Below are positions 1 to 7,342 of a stretch of 9,456 nucleotides of DNA, piece by piece. This stretch comes from an uncultured Acetatifactor sp. (lineage in GTDB: Bacteria > Bacillota > Clostridia > Lachnospirales > Lachnospiraceae). Location of the stretch: assembly GCA_947631715.1 (NCBI GenBank), contig CANRMK010000069.1, positions 1-9,456 on the forward strand, read 5' to 3'. The notes beneath the pieces are model-generated. The model searched no databases and was not told where the DNA came from. It saw only the letters and a program-made list of their open reading frames with translations. A program made the translations under genes and the position numbers. Positions within the stretch are counted from its first letter, which is position 1, and every line of letters begins with the position of its first letter.

Positions 1-1263
1 CTGATTAACGGAAAAATCCAGGATGCGATCATCAAAGGGGCAAGAGGAAACATTTTTTCTGCTACCGTAGATGACAGTAACGCGACAAAGAATCTGGGCG
101 CAGGTACCGAGGATACCGTGACTATCACCTACTTGGACGAGGACGGCAACACCAGAACCAAGGATGTAACCTTTAAGACCGGTGCTGATGCCAAAGCAAC
201 CGCAAAGAATATTGCGGATGCTATCAACGCCGACAGTGAATTGAGCAAAGTGTTTAAGGCCTCTTCCGACAAAACTGGGCGGCTGTCCGTAGAATCCAAA
301 CTGGATGGAACCAAGACGGACAGCACGAAAAACGCAGTGCAGAAGATGGAGTTCCAGTCAGCGCAGGATGCTGGAACTGCTAAAGCTGCCCGAATGACTG
401 TCTTAAAAGAGGAGGAGCTTACTGCAGCAGTTGGAGAATCGGCTGAGTTTGATATCACAAATCTAAAAGATGGCGATACTATCACCATTGATGGAAAGAC
501 CTATACCTATGATGCAAAAAAGACAGATTTGGATGCCAATACCTTTAAGTCGCTGGCAGATTTGCAGAAACTGTTGGGAAGTGAGTATGATGTAAAGGTG
601 GAGTATGTCGGCAAAGAAACCGCTCAGGCATACAAGGGAGATGACGATGATGGAAGCAAGGATGAGAAGATAGGAGATCCTGTTGTGTCTGAAGAAATCG
701 TCGCATTTGCAAAGACAGATGATTTGGGAAATTTGACGGCTACGGCAACTGCAGATGTAACTCATACTGCTGGTGATTCTGATGTGGAGAAAACGTACAC
801 AGATTGGAAAAATGTTCTTACTATATCCAGAAAGGAAGACGTTGACATCTCCGACACCATGACCCTCAGCCTGCACGTAGGCGCAGATTCCACCGAGGAG
901 AACCAGATCTCCGTGGATATTGAAGCGATGAGCGCGAGAGGCTTAGGCATTAACGGCCTGAGAGTGGACGGCGCAGACGATACCAACGCACTGTCCGCTA
1001 TCGATACCATTGCTGACGCGATCCAGAAGGTTTCCACCCAGAGGTCCGCACTTGGTGCAGTCCAGAACCGTCTGGAGCACACCATCAACAACCTGGACAA
1101 CGTTGTGGAGAACACCACCTCCGCAGAGAGCCAGATCCGCGACACCGATATGGCTACTGAGATGGTGAAATATTCCAACAACAATATCCTGGCGCAGGCC
1201 GGTCAGGCAATGCTGGCACAGGCCAACCAGTCCAATCAGGGTGTTCTGTCCTTATTGGGTTAA
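1..1263 (+). CDS. fliC: Flagellin, 5'-truncated by the window edge
   Basis: This is the filament subunit of the bacterial flagellum, exported through the flagellar type III apparatus and polymerised outside the cell. The frame is open from base 1, giving 420 visible residues; the start codon and N-terminal D0/D1 region lie off the left edge. Visible residues about 305-420 are the conserved flagellin C-terminal domain, with GLGINGLRV, TQRSALGAVQNRLEHTINNL, ESQIRDTDMATEM and the ending LAQANQSNQGVLSLLG. Upstream lies a variable surface region of about 300 residues. It contains a module near residues 38-103 that resembles the flagellin hook-IN/D2 fold (TITYLDEDGN, then KATAKNIADAINADSELS, then GRLSVESK), a second similar unit near 158-200, and an acidic loop with four Asp at 640-651. 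With the missing N-terminus the protein is longer than minimal clostridial flagellins. GC content drops in the centre (see findings). The family call is very secure; the exact paralogue is not. Confidence 0.97.
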   Translation: MINGKIQDAIIKGARGNIFSATVDDSNATKNLGAGTEDTVTITYLDEDGNTRTKDVTFKTGADAKATAKNIADAINADSELSKVFKASSDKTGRLSVESKLDGTKTDSTKNAVQKMEFQSAQDAGTAKAARMTVLKEEELTAAVGESAEFDITNLKDGDTITIDGKTYTYDAKKTDLDANTFKSLADLQKLLGSEYDVKVEYVGKETAQAYKGDDDDGSKDEKIGDPVVSEEIVAFAKTDDLGNLTATATADVTHTAGDSDVEKTYTDWKNVLTISRKEDVDISDTMTLSLHVGADSTEENQISVDIEAMSARGLGINGLRVDGADDTNALSAIDTIADAIQKVSTQRSALGAVQNRLEHTINNLDNVVENTTSAESQIRDTDMATEMVKYSNNNILAQAGQAMLAQANQSNQGVLSLLG

Positions 1264-1298
1264 GGAGACTGCGAATCTATTTTCACAAGCGCTATTTT

Positions 1299-1331
1299 CA
1301 AAGGGCTCAGGCATATTGCCTGGGCTCTTTG
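1299..1331 (+). terminator. Rho-independent terminator after flagellin
   Basis: A 14-bp stem (1299-1312 with 1318-1331, including two G-U pairs) closes a 5-nt ATATT loop, 35 bases after the flagellin stop. The right arm ends in CTTTG and is followed by a T-rich TATTCCTTT tract. It fits an intrinsic terminator that isolates the highly expressed flagellin gene from the sugar operon. Confidence 0.82.
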
Positions 1332-1373
1332 TATTCCTTTGGAAAAGGTCTTGAAACTTTTTACGGAATCTAC

Positions 1374-1401
1374 TTGATTTTTTTATCGGAATAGGTATCA
1401 T
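1374..1401 (+). promoter_or_regulatory. Putative sigma-A promoter of the xylulokinase operon
   Basis: TTGATT (1374-1379) and TATCAT (1396-1401) are separated by 16 bp and lie between the flagellin terminator and the xylulokinase start. The match is 4/6 at -35 and 5/6 at -10. I saw no clear CcpA (cre) or sugar-repressor operator nearby. This is a consensus match by eye only. Confidence 0.45.
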
Positions 1402-1448
1402 GGAAATATAGAATACAGAACGTAAGAACCGTATCAAGGAGGCAGGCA

Positions 1449-2927
1449 ATGCTGTACATAGGCGTGGATCTGGGGACATCGGCAGTTAAGCTTCTGCTGA
1501 TGGACAGTCAGGGAAAGATCGTGAATGTTGTCTCTAAAGAATACCCGCTGTATTTTCCTGAGCCCGGCTGGTCGGAACAGAATCCTGAGGACTGGTTTCG
1601 GCAGACAATCGCAGGAATCAGAGAACTGCTGGAGAAAGCAGATAAATCTCAGGTGGCGGGGATCAGCTTCGGCGGACAGATGCATGGCCTGGTGATCCTG
1701 GACAGGGAAGATAAGGTGATCCGTCCTGCGATTCTCTGGAACGATGGGAGAACCGCAGAGGAGACGGAATACCTCAACACTGTAGTGGGAAAGGAAAAGC
1801 TGTCGGAATACACTGCCAATATAGCTTTCGCGGGATTTACAGCGCCGAAGCTTCTGTGGCTGAAAAAGCATGAACCGGATCATTTCAGCCGGATCGCGAA
1901 GATCATGCTTCCAAAGGATTATATAGCATACAGGCTTTCGGGGATTCATTGTACGGACGTATCAGACGCTTCCGGGACACTTTTGTTTGACGTAAAGAAC
2001 AGGCGCTGGTCAGGGGAAATGTGCGATATCTGCGGGATCCGTATGGAACAGCTGCCCAAATGCCATGAAAGCTATGAGAAAGTGGGAACTATACTGCCAG
2101 AAATCGCGGCACAGCTGAGGATTCCTGAGACCACAGTGGTGGCAGCAGGCGCAGGAGACAATGCCGCGGCGGCGGTGGGCACGGGGACTGTCGGAAATAA
2201 CATGTGTAATATTTCTCTGGGCACCAGCGGTACGATCTTTATCTCATCGGCGGATTTTGGTGTAGACCGGTTCAATGCTCTGCATTCCTTTGCCCATGCG
2301 GACGGGCATTACCATCTTATGGGCTGTATGCTCAGCGCAGCCAGCTGCAATAAATGGTGGATGGATGAGATCATCGGAACAAAGGATTATGCCGGGGAAC
2401 AGTCTTTGATTGAAAGGCTGGGGGAGAATCATGTTTACTTTCTGCCCTATTTAATGGGAGAGCGCTCGCCCCATAACGATCCCAATGCCAGAGCGGTTTT
2501 TCTGGGTATGACCATGGATACCACTCGGGCTGATATGACCCAGGCGGTGCTGGAGGGCGTGGCGTTTGGGCTGCGGGATTCTCTTGAGGTTGCGAAGAGT
2601 CTGGGGATCGACCTAAAGCGCACGAAGATCTGTGGAGGCGGCGCCAAAAGTCTTCTCTGGAAAAGGATTATTGCAAATGTACTGAATTTAAAAGTAGATG
2701 TAATTGAAAGCGAAGAGGGGCCTGCCATGGGCGGAGCCATGCTGGCGGCTGTCGCCTGCGGAGAATATGGAAGTGTGGAGGAAATTGCATCGAAAGTGGT
2801 GAAGATCGTGGATACAGTGGAGCCTGATCCTATACTGGCAAAAAAATATAACAGACGTTATGAAGAATTCAGAAAGATCTATCCGGCCTGCAGAGGCCTG
2901 TTTGACGATATGAGTAAAAACAACTGA
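1449..2927 (+). CDS. xylB: Xylulokinase (FGGY carbohydrate kinase)
   Basis: This ATP-dependent cytoplasmic kinase is predicted to phosphorylate D-xylulose to xylulose 5-phosphate, feeding the pentose phosphate pathway. The 492 residues match the usual XylB length. The N-terminus has the actin-fold phosphate loop (YIGVDLGTSAVK, Asp7), then the xylulokinase features WSEQNPEDW (41-49), GGQMHGL with Met78-His79 in the sugar site, and RPAILWNDGR (92-101). GAGDNAA carries the predicted catalytic base Asp237, followed by ISLGTSGT. The C-terminal FGGY domain has GVAFGLRDSLE, ICGGGAKS and EGPAMGGAMLA. The start is fixed by AAGGAGG at 1436-1442, six bases before the ATG. The isomerase gene starts 47 bases after the stop with no terminator between, so the two are probably co-transcribed. 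FGGY kinases vary in sugar specificity, so D-ribulose or another ketose is possible, but the QMHG and WSEQ signatures favour xylulokinase. Confidence 0.92.
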   Translation: MLYIGVDLGTSAVKLLLMDSQGKIVNVVSKEYPLYFPEPGWSEQNPEDWFRQTIAGIRELLEKADKSQVAGISFGGQMHGLVILDREDKVIRPAILWNDGRTAEETEYLNTVVGKEKLSEYTANIAFAGFTAPKLLWLKKHEPDHFSRIAKIMLPKDYIAYRLSGIHCTDVSDASGTLLFDVKNRRWSGEMCDICGIRMEQLPKCHESYEKVGTILPEIAAQLRIPETTVVAAGAGDNAAAAVGTGTVGNNMCNISLGTSGTIFISSADFGVDRFNALHSFAHADGHYHLMGCMLSAASCNKWWMDEIIGTKDYAGEQSLIERLGENHVYFLPYLMGERSPHNDPNARAVFLGMTMDTTRADMTQAVLEGVAFGLRDSLEVAKSLGIDLKRTKICGGGAKSLLWKRIIANVLNLKVDVIESEEGPAMGGAMLAAVACGEYGSVEEIASKVVKIVDTVEPDPILAKKYNRRYEEFRKIYPACRGLFDDMSKNN

Positions 2928-2961
2928 TGTGTCAAAAAAGAACTAAAAATAATAATATAAC

Positions 2962-2967
2962 AGGAGG
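2962..2967 (+). promoter_or_regulatory. Ribosome binding site that sets the isomerase start
   Basis: A perfect AGGAGG lies seven bases before the ATG at 2975. It decides against an in-frame ATG at 2927, which overlaps the xylulokinase stop (TGATG), has no Shine-Dalgarno sequence, and would add a 16-residue, lysine/asparagine-rich tail before the conserved protein begins. Confidence 0.88.
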
Positions 2968-2974
2968 TTTTGAA

Positions 2975-4459
2975 ATGAACAATTTACCACAGGTAAAAAT
3001 CGGCATTGTAGCTGTGAGCCGGGACTGCTTTCCCGAAAGCCTGTCCGTGAACAGAAGAAAGGCTCTGGTCGCGGCGTACACGGAGAAATATGGAGCAGAT
3101 GATATTTATGAATGCCCTATATGCATCGTAGAGAGTGAGATCCACATGGTTCAGGCATTGGAGGATATAAAAAATAACGGATGTAATGCACTCTGCGTAT
3201 ATCTGGGCAACTTTGGCCCTGAGATTTCCGAGACCCTGTTGGCCAAGCATTTTGACGGCCCGGCCATGTACATTGCAGCAGCGGAGGAGAGCCAGGGAGA
3301 CCTGATGGACGGAAGAGGGGATGCCTACTGCGGTATGTTAAATGCCAGCTATAATCTGAAGTTGCGCGGAGTGAAAGCATACATACCCGAATATCCCGTG
3401 GGCACCGCAGCAGAATGCGCTGACATGATCAATGAGTTCGTACCGATTGCAAGAGCTGTTGTGGGACTGCATGATCTGAAGATCATCTCCTTTGGCCCCA
3501 GACCCTTGAACTTCCTGGCCTGCAACGCACCGATTCAGCAGCTGTACAATCTTGGCGTTGAGATTGAAGAGAATTCCGAACTGGATCTCTTCGAGGCGTT
3601 CAACAAACATGCAGGTGATGAGAGGATCCCTGCCAAGATTAAGGAAATGGAGGAGGAGCTGGGCGCCGGCAATAAGAAGCCGGAAGTGCTGCCGAAGCTG
3701 GCGCAGTATGAACTTACTCTGCTGGACTGGGTGGAGGAGCATAAGGGATACCGCAAATATGTGGCTATCGCAGGAAAATGCTGGCCCGCGTTCCAGACCC
3801 AGTTCGGCTTTGTGCCCTGCTATGTAAACAGCCGGCTCACCGGCATGGGAATCCCGGTCTCCTGTGAAGTGGATATTTATGGCTGTCTCAGTGAGTTCAT
3901 CGGCGCCTGTGTCAGCAACGATGCTGTCACTCTGCTGGACATCAACAATTCCGTTCCGGCGGACATGTACGAGGAATCCATCAAAGGAAAGTACAATTAC
4001 ACTCACAAGGATACTTTCATGGGCTTCCACTGCGGCAATACCTGTTCCAGAAAGCTGGCGTCCTGCAGCATGAAATACCAGAAGATCATGGCGCGCAATC
4101 TGCCTGTAGAGGTGACGAACGGAACCCTGGAGGGCGATATCGCCCCCGGTGATATCACGTTCTATCGCCTGCAGTCTACTGCTGACTGTAAGCTGCGGGC
4201 ATACATCGCCCAGGGCGAGGTACTTCCTGTTGCCTCCAGGTCCTTCGGCGGCATCGGTGTGTTTGCGATTCCTGAAATGGGACGTTTCTACCGCCATGTG
4301 CTGATCGAGAAGAATTATCCTCACCATGGCGCTGTCGCATTCGGGCATTTTGGAAAGGCTCTGTATGAAGTGTTCAAGTATATCGGCGTGCCTGTGGAAG
4401 ATTTGAACTACAATCAGCCCAAGAGCATTCCTTATCCCACAGAGAATCCGTTTGCCTGA
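2975..4459 (+). CDS. L-fucose/L-arabinose isomerase family protein
   Basis: This is a predicted metal-dependent aldose-ketose isomerase of the FucI/AraA fold (FucI-related proteins of the COG2407 type), cytoplasmic, 494 residues from the chosen start. The N-terminal half is a Rossmann-like domain beginning KIGIVAVSRDCFPESL, with VESEIHMVQAL and ALCVYLGNFGPE. The C-terminal half carries candidate metal ligands: Glu298 in SCEVDIYG, Asp322 in LLDINNS, His352 in FHCGNT and His451 in YPHHGAVAFGH. Their spacing resembles the Glu/Glu/His/His set known in L-arabinose isomerase; assigning them here is inference. Close similarity to E. coli AraA is not evident at the N-terminus, so I give no symbol. 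Directly downstream of a xylulokinase, it probably supplies the ketose that kinase phosphorylates. D-arabinose, L-arabinose, L-fucose, D-xylose or D-lyxose are all possible substrates. Cysteines cluster at 353, 357 and 364. Confidence 0.85.
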   Translation: MNNLPQVKIGIVAVSRDCFPESLSVNRRKALVAAYTEKYGADDIYECPICIVESEIHMVQALEDIKNNGCNALCVYLGNFGPEISETLLAKHFDGPAMYIAAAEESQGDLMDGRGDAYCGMLNASYNLKLRGVKAYIPEYPVGTAAECADMINEFVPIARAVVGLHDLKIISFGPRPLNFLACNAPIQQLYNLGVEIEENSELDLFEAFNKHAGDERIPAKIKEMEEELGAGNKKPEVLPKLAQYELTLLDWVEEHKGYRKYVAIAGKCWPAFQTQFGFVPCYVNSRLTGMGIPVSCEVDIYGCLSEFIGACVSNDAVTLLDINNSVPADMYEESIKGKYNYTHKDTFMGFHCGNTCSRKLASCSMKYQKIMARNLPVEVTNGTLEGDIAPGDITFYRLQSTADCKLRAYIAQGEVLPVASRSFGGIGVFAIPEMGRFYRHVLIEKNYPHHGAVAFGHFGKALYEVFKYIGVPVEDLNYNQPKSIPYPTENPFA

Positions 4460-4506
4460 ATGGGAAACGGTGCAGGGAATGAAAACTTCGCAACGGATAT
4501 CGTGAC

Positions 4507-4541
4507 AACCCCCAGGTGTCTGCACGGATGCCTGGGGGTTT
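4507..4541 (+). terminator. Hairpin terminator after the isomerase gene
   Basis: AACCCCCAGG (4507-4516) pairs perfectly with CCTGGGGGTT (4531-4540), and weaker pairs extend the stem inward around a small loop. It lies 48 bases after the isomerase stop. The T-tract is short (TTTA), so efficiency is uncertain, but the very stable stem and its position fit the end of the xylulokinase-isomerase operon. Confidence 0.75.
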
Positions 4542-4617
4542 ATGCGGCACAGACTGACTGCCGATGATGCGGAAGATACGCCGTGCCGCCGGCCGGGACT
4601 TTATGGTCTGATTGAGC

Positions 4618-4646
4618 TTGCGCCAGGTGCGCGCACCTGTTATAAT
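4618..4646 (+). promoter_or_regulatory. Putative sigma-A promoter of the PAP2 gene
   Basis: A consensus -10 TATAAT (4641-4646) lies 17 bp after TTGCGC (4618-4623, 3/6 match). Transcription would start near 4652, leaving a leader of about 24 bases with a purine-rich ribosome binding site just before the ATG at 4676. The weak -35 suggests that an activator or other regulator contributes. Confidence 0.6.
4624..4639. promoter_or_regulatory. Perfect 16-bp palindrome in the PAP2 promoter spacer
   Basis: CAGGTGCGCGCACCTG is a perfect inverted repeat with 8-bp arms and no central gap. It fills almost exactly the spacer between the proposed -35 and -10 elements. It is upstream of the predicted start of transcription, so it should act as DNA rather than as an RNA hairpin of this transcript. 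A dimeric regulator binding here would control the promoter directly. No regulator gene is visible in the window. Confidence 0.5.
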
Positions 4647-4675
4647 GCACTTGTATTTCGGAGAGGAGAGGCCAC

Positions 4676-5647
4676 ATGGATTTTTTGCGTTTACTGGAGA
4701 GCGTCCGTACCCCGGCCCTGTCGGCTTTTATGTCGGTGATCACATACGGCGGCGATGAGATCTTTTTTATTATGCTGGCCATTACAATATTCTGGTGCGT
4801 GGATAAGCGGGACGGCTATTATGTGCTGCTGGTGGGATTCCTTGGCACACTGTGCAACCAGTTCCTAAAGCTGTGGTTCAGGATCCCGAGGCCGTGGGTG
4901 CTCGATCCGGATTTTACTATCGTTGAGAGCGCAAGAGCGGCCGCCGCAGGCTATTCGTTTCCCTCGGGACACACGCAGAATATTGTGGGAACCATGGCCT
5001 GTGTGATCCTGATGACAAAGAATAAAAAGATCAGAGCCGTGGCTGTAGTCCTGATGCTGCTGGTACCGTTTTCCAGAATGTATCTGGGCTGTCATACGCC
5101 CCTGGACGTATCTGTTTCTTTTGTGCTGGCGCTGGCGCTTGCCGTTGGGCTCCGGCCGGTCATAACGGCTGGAGGGAAAAGACCGGCCTGCCTGTGGGGG
5201 CTGCTGTTCGTTTCTCTCACCGCCGCCGTGGCCTACTGGGCATTTGTGACCTATTACCGTTTTCCGGCGGATGTGGATACAGAAAATCTTCATGCCGGAG
5301 TGAAAAATGCCTATACCATGCTGGGCTGCCTGGCGGGAATGATGATCGCCAAATGGCTGGATGATAGATTTATCCGGTTTCGGACAGATGCCGTCCGGTG
5401 GGTACAGGCTGTAAAAACAATACTGGGGTTTGCACTGTTGATGGCGCTCAGGGCAGGGCTAAAGGCGCCGCTTCGGGCAATCCTGCCGGAAGGGCCGGCA
5501 ACTGCGATGCGCTACTGTATGATCGTGTTCTTTGCCGCGGCAGTATGGCCGCTTGCCTTTCCGTGGTTCAGGAATCTTGGACGGAACAGCGGAAGCACAG
5601 GCGGCACGTCGGCGACAATGGGAAAGGAGCCCCGCAATGAGCAGTGA
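4676..5647 (+). CDS. PAP2-family membrane phosphatase
   Basis: This is an integral membrane phosphatase of the PAP2 (type 2 phosphatidic acid phosphatase) superfamily, 323 residues. All three signature motifs are intact: K65-x6-R72-P73 (KLWFRIPRP), P96-S97-G98-H99 (YSFPSGHTQ) and S133-R134-x5-H140-x3-D144 (SRMYLGCHTPLD). His140 is the expected nucleophile and His99 the acid/base. Hydrophobic segments flank these motifs (about 29-43, 48-64, 102-114, 121-138, 145-162), and four more follow (about 171-193, 212-227, 245-262, 278-296), so it carries an extra C-terminal membrane region beyond the catalytic core. The substrate cannot be told from sequence: undecaprenyl pyrophosphate, phosphatidic acid or another lipid phosphate are the family options. 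AGGAG at 4664-4668 supports the start. The tail overlaps the next gene by 11 bases. Confidence 0.93.
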   Translation: MDFLRLLESVRTPALSAFMSVITYGGDEIFFIMLAITIFWCVDKRDGYYVLLVGFLGTLCNQFLKLWFRIPRPWVLDPDFTIVESARAAAAGYSFPSGHTQNIVGTMACVILMTKNKKIRAVAVVLMLLVPFSRMYLGCHTPLDVSVSFVLALALAVGLRPVITAGGKRPACLWGLLFVSLTAAVAYWAFVTYYRFPADVDTENLHAGVKNAYTMLGCLAGMMIAKWLDDRFIRFRTDAVRWVQAVKTILGFALLMALRAGLKAPLRAILPEGPATAMRYCMIVFFAAAVWPLAFPWFRNLGRNSGSTGGTSATMGKEPRNEQ

Positions 5648-5885
5648 AATGAAAATGTCGGTTTCCTCCATAGTAAACAGCAATGGAAAGAGGGAAATCT
5701 ACGTGCTCTTTACGCAGGGCGAATGCAGTGCAGAGGGGCGGCTTTCCGATTATAAGATGATAAGCAGCAAGGGATTTACGGCGCAAGAGACAGCGGCCCT
5801 GGAGACTTACATGCGTCAGGAGACCAACACGATCCTGCGCATGGCGAAAAATATCAATGTGTTGGACGCTTTTCTGAACCATTAA
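5637..5885 (+). CDS. Small protein of unknown function, overlapping PAP2
   Basis: I do not recognise this 82-residue protein. It starts MSSEMKMSVSSIV. The N-terminal half looks beta-rich and ends in a Gly (SVSSIVNSNGKREIYVLF, then KMISSKGF). The second half is a predicted amphipathic helical region (TAQETAALETYMRQETNTIL, then MAKNINVLDAFLNH). It has no signal peptide, membrane segment or cysteine-metal motif, apart from a single Cys. AAAGGAG at 5623-5629, seven bases before the ATG, lies inside the PAP2 gene, and the ATG is 11 bases upstream of the PAP2 stop end, so translation is probably coupled. The strong ribosome binding site and compact sequence argue for a real gene rather than a chance frame. 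A link to the PAP2 enzyme is inferred from position only. Confidence 0.8.
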   Translation: MSSEMKMSVSSIVNSNGKREIYVLFTQGECSAEGRLSDYKMISSKGFTAQETAALETYMRQETNTILRMAKNINVLDAFLNH

Positions 5886-5959
5886 AGGATAGAAAGCGCG
5901 GGCATACTGAAATTCCGTAAACGAGATTCGATTGAAATTGGAATGGAGATTAGATTAAA

Positions 5960-7342
5960 ATGACAAAAAATATGACTGTGGGTTCTCCCATGAAGCTGAT
6001 TCTGGGATTTTCCATTCCCCTGTTCTTTGGGTTTTTGTTCCAGCAGTTTTACAGTCTGGTGGATACTCTGATTGTGGGACGGTTTCTGGGAACGGATAAT
6101 CTGGCGGCGGTAGGCGCCACGGGTTCCATCAATTTTCTGATCATAGGCTTTTGCATGGGCATATGCAGCGGCTTTTCTATCCCCGTCTCCCATAAGTTCG
6201 GCGCAGGGGATTATCCCGGTATGCGGCGCTATGTGGCAAACTGCATCTGGCTGTCCGCTGCGTTCGCTGCGGTCATAACGGTGCTGACCACAGTTCTCTG
6301 CCGACAGATTCTGATCTGGATGCAGACGCCGGAGAACATCATAGACGGATCTTATGACTATATATGGGTGATCTTTCTGGGGATTCCGGTGACATTTCTC
6401 TATAATATGACTTCTGGCGTGATCCGGGCGCTGGGGGACAGCAAAACGCCGGTGATCTTTCTTTTGATGTCATCGTTTCTGAATATTGGATTGGATCTGT
6501 TCTTTATCATCAATCTGCAGATGGGAGTAAAGGGGGCTGCCTGGGCCACCGTGATCTCTCAGGGCATATCGGGGCTGTGCTGTCTGATCTTTATGGTGAT
6601 GAAATTCGAGATCCTGCGGATACAAAAAGGGGAATGGACGCCGGATTCCCATATGATGCGGGTCCTCTGCGGCATGGGTGTCCCTATGGGGCTTCAGTAT
6701 TCCATTACGGCTATCGGAAGTGTGATCCTGCAGAGCGCTACCAACACCCTGGGATCCGATGCAGTGGCTGCAGTGACAGCGGCTGGGCGCATCGGCGGTT
6801 TCCTGGCCTGCCCTTTTGACGCTATGGGCTCCACCATGGCTACATACGGAGGACAGAATGTTGGCGCCGGAAAGCCGGACCGGATCCGTCAGGGCCTGAA
6901 ATCCTGTATTCTCCTGGGGGCAGGGTATGCGGTGATCGCACTGCTCGTGAGCATCTTCCTGGGCAGAAGCCTGGCGGCTCTGTTCCTGGATGTGTCGGAG
7001 ACAGCCATTATCGATAATGTGCGTCTGTTCCTGATCGTAAACGCCGCTTTTTATTTCCCGCTGGCGCTGGTGAATATTATAAGATTTTTGATCCAGGGCA
7101 TGGGATTTCCGACCTTTGCCATTTTGGCGGGCGTGTTCGAGATGGCGGCCAGAACCCTTGCGGGGTTCGTACTGGTTCCCATGTTCGGTTTCCCAGGTGT
7201 GGCTATGGGAAGCCCGATTGCCTGGATTTTTGCGGACGCATTCCTGATCCCTGCTTTCTTCCATGTACAGAAAGTGCTGGCAGGGCGTATGGCGCAGGGA
7301 AGCGTCATGTCTCAGGAGGCTCCTGCTTCTGGGGAGCATTGA
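5960..7342 (+). CDS. MATE-family efflux transporter
   Basis: This is a multidrug and toxic compound extrusion family transporter, 460 residues, the usual length for about 12 membrane helices in two homologous halves. Family features include the first helix region (LILGFSIPLFFGFLFQQFY), VDTLIVGRFLG (34-44), VIRALGDSKTP (154-164), LNIGLDLFFI (174-183) and the second-half loop GGQNVGAG (297-304). Such proteins exchange cations (Na+ or H+) for drugs or metabolites at the inner membrane; the cargo here is unknown. The ATG at 5960 has a modest GGAG at 5945-5948, 11 bases upstream, so initiation may be weak; a second ATG at 5972 has no better site. It follows the small gene by 74 bases with no terminator or convincing promoter, so it may belong to the PAP2 transcript. 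Its last 38 bases overlap the end of the convergent GH2 gene. Confidence 0.95.
   Translation: MTKNMTVGSPMKLILGFSIPLFFGFLFQQFYSLVDTLIVGRFLGTDNLAAVGATGSINFLIIGFCMGICSGFSIPVSHKFGAGDYPGMRRYVANCIWLSAAFAAVITVLTTVLCRQILIWMQTPENIIDGSYDYIWVIFLGIPVTFLYNMTSGVIRALGDSKTPVIFLLMSSFLNIGLDLFFIINLQMGVKGAAWATVISQGISGLCCLIFMVMKFEILRIQKGEWTPDSHMMRVLCGMGVPMGLQYSITAIGSVILQSATNTLGSDAVAAVTAAGRIGGFLACPFDAMGSTMATYGGQNVGAGKPDRIRQGLKSCILLGAGYAVIALLVSIFLGRSLAALFLDVSETAIIDNVRLFLIVNAAFYFPLALVNIIRFLIQGMGFPTFAILAGVFEMAARTLAGFVLVPMFGFPGVAMGSPIAWIFADAFLIPAFFHVQKVLAGRMAQGSVMSQEAPASGEH

Noticed and set aside
2927..2974. A longer isomerase starting at the ATG overlapping the xylulokinase stop
   Set aside because: There is no Shine-Dalgarno sequence before 2927, whereas AGGAGG lies seven bases before the ATG at 2975, where family similarity begins.
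3338..4525. A 395-codon open frame on the minus strand, antisense to the isomerase
   Set aside because: It has no family features and starts within the terminator region; the plus strand there encodes a complete, conserved isomerase.
5886..5959. A promoter for the MATE gene (TTGAAA at 5932)
   Set aside because: A 17-bp spacer places the -10 over the start codon itself, and no other good -10 is seen, so I did not call it.
7319..7337. A hairpin in the MATE/GH2 overlap as a bidirectional terminator
   Set aside because: The stem is only about five base pairs (GCTCC/GGAGC), with a long loop and no T-tract on either strand.
6470..7339. A 289-codon minus-strand frame antisense to the MATE gene
   Set aside because: It is low-complexity, His/Gln/Arg-rich and unlike any protein family; it mirrors hydrophobic codons of the transporter.
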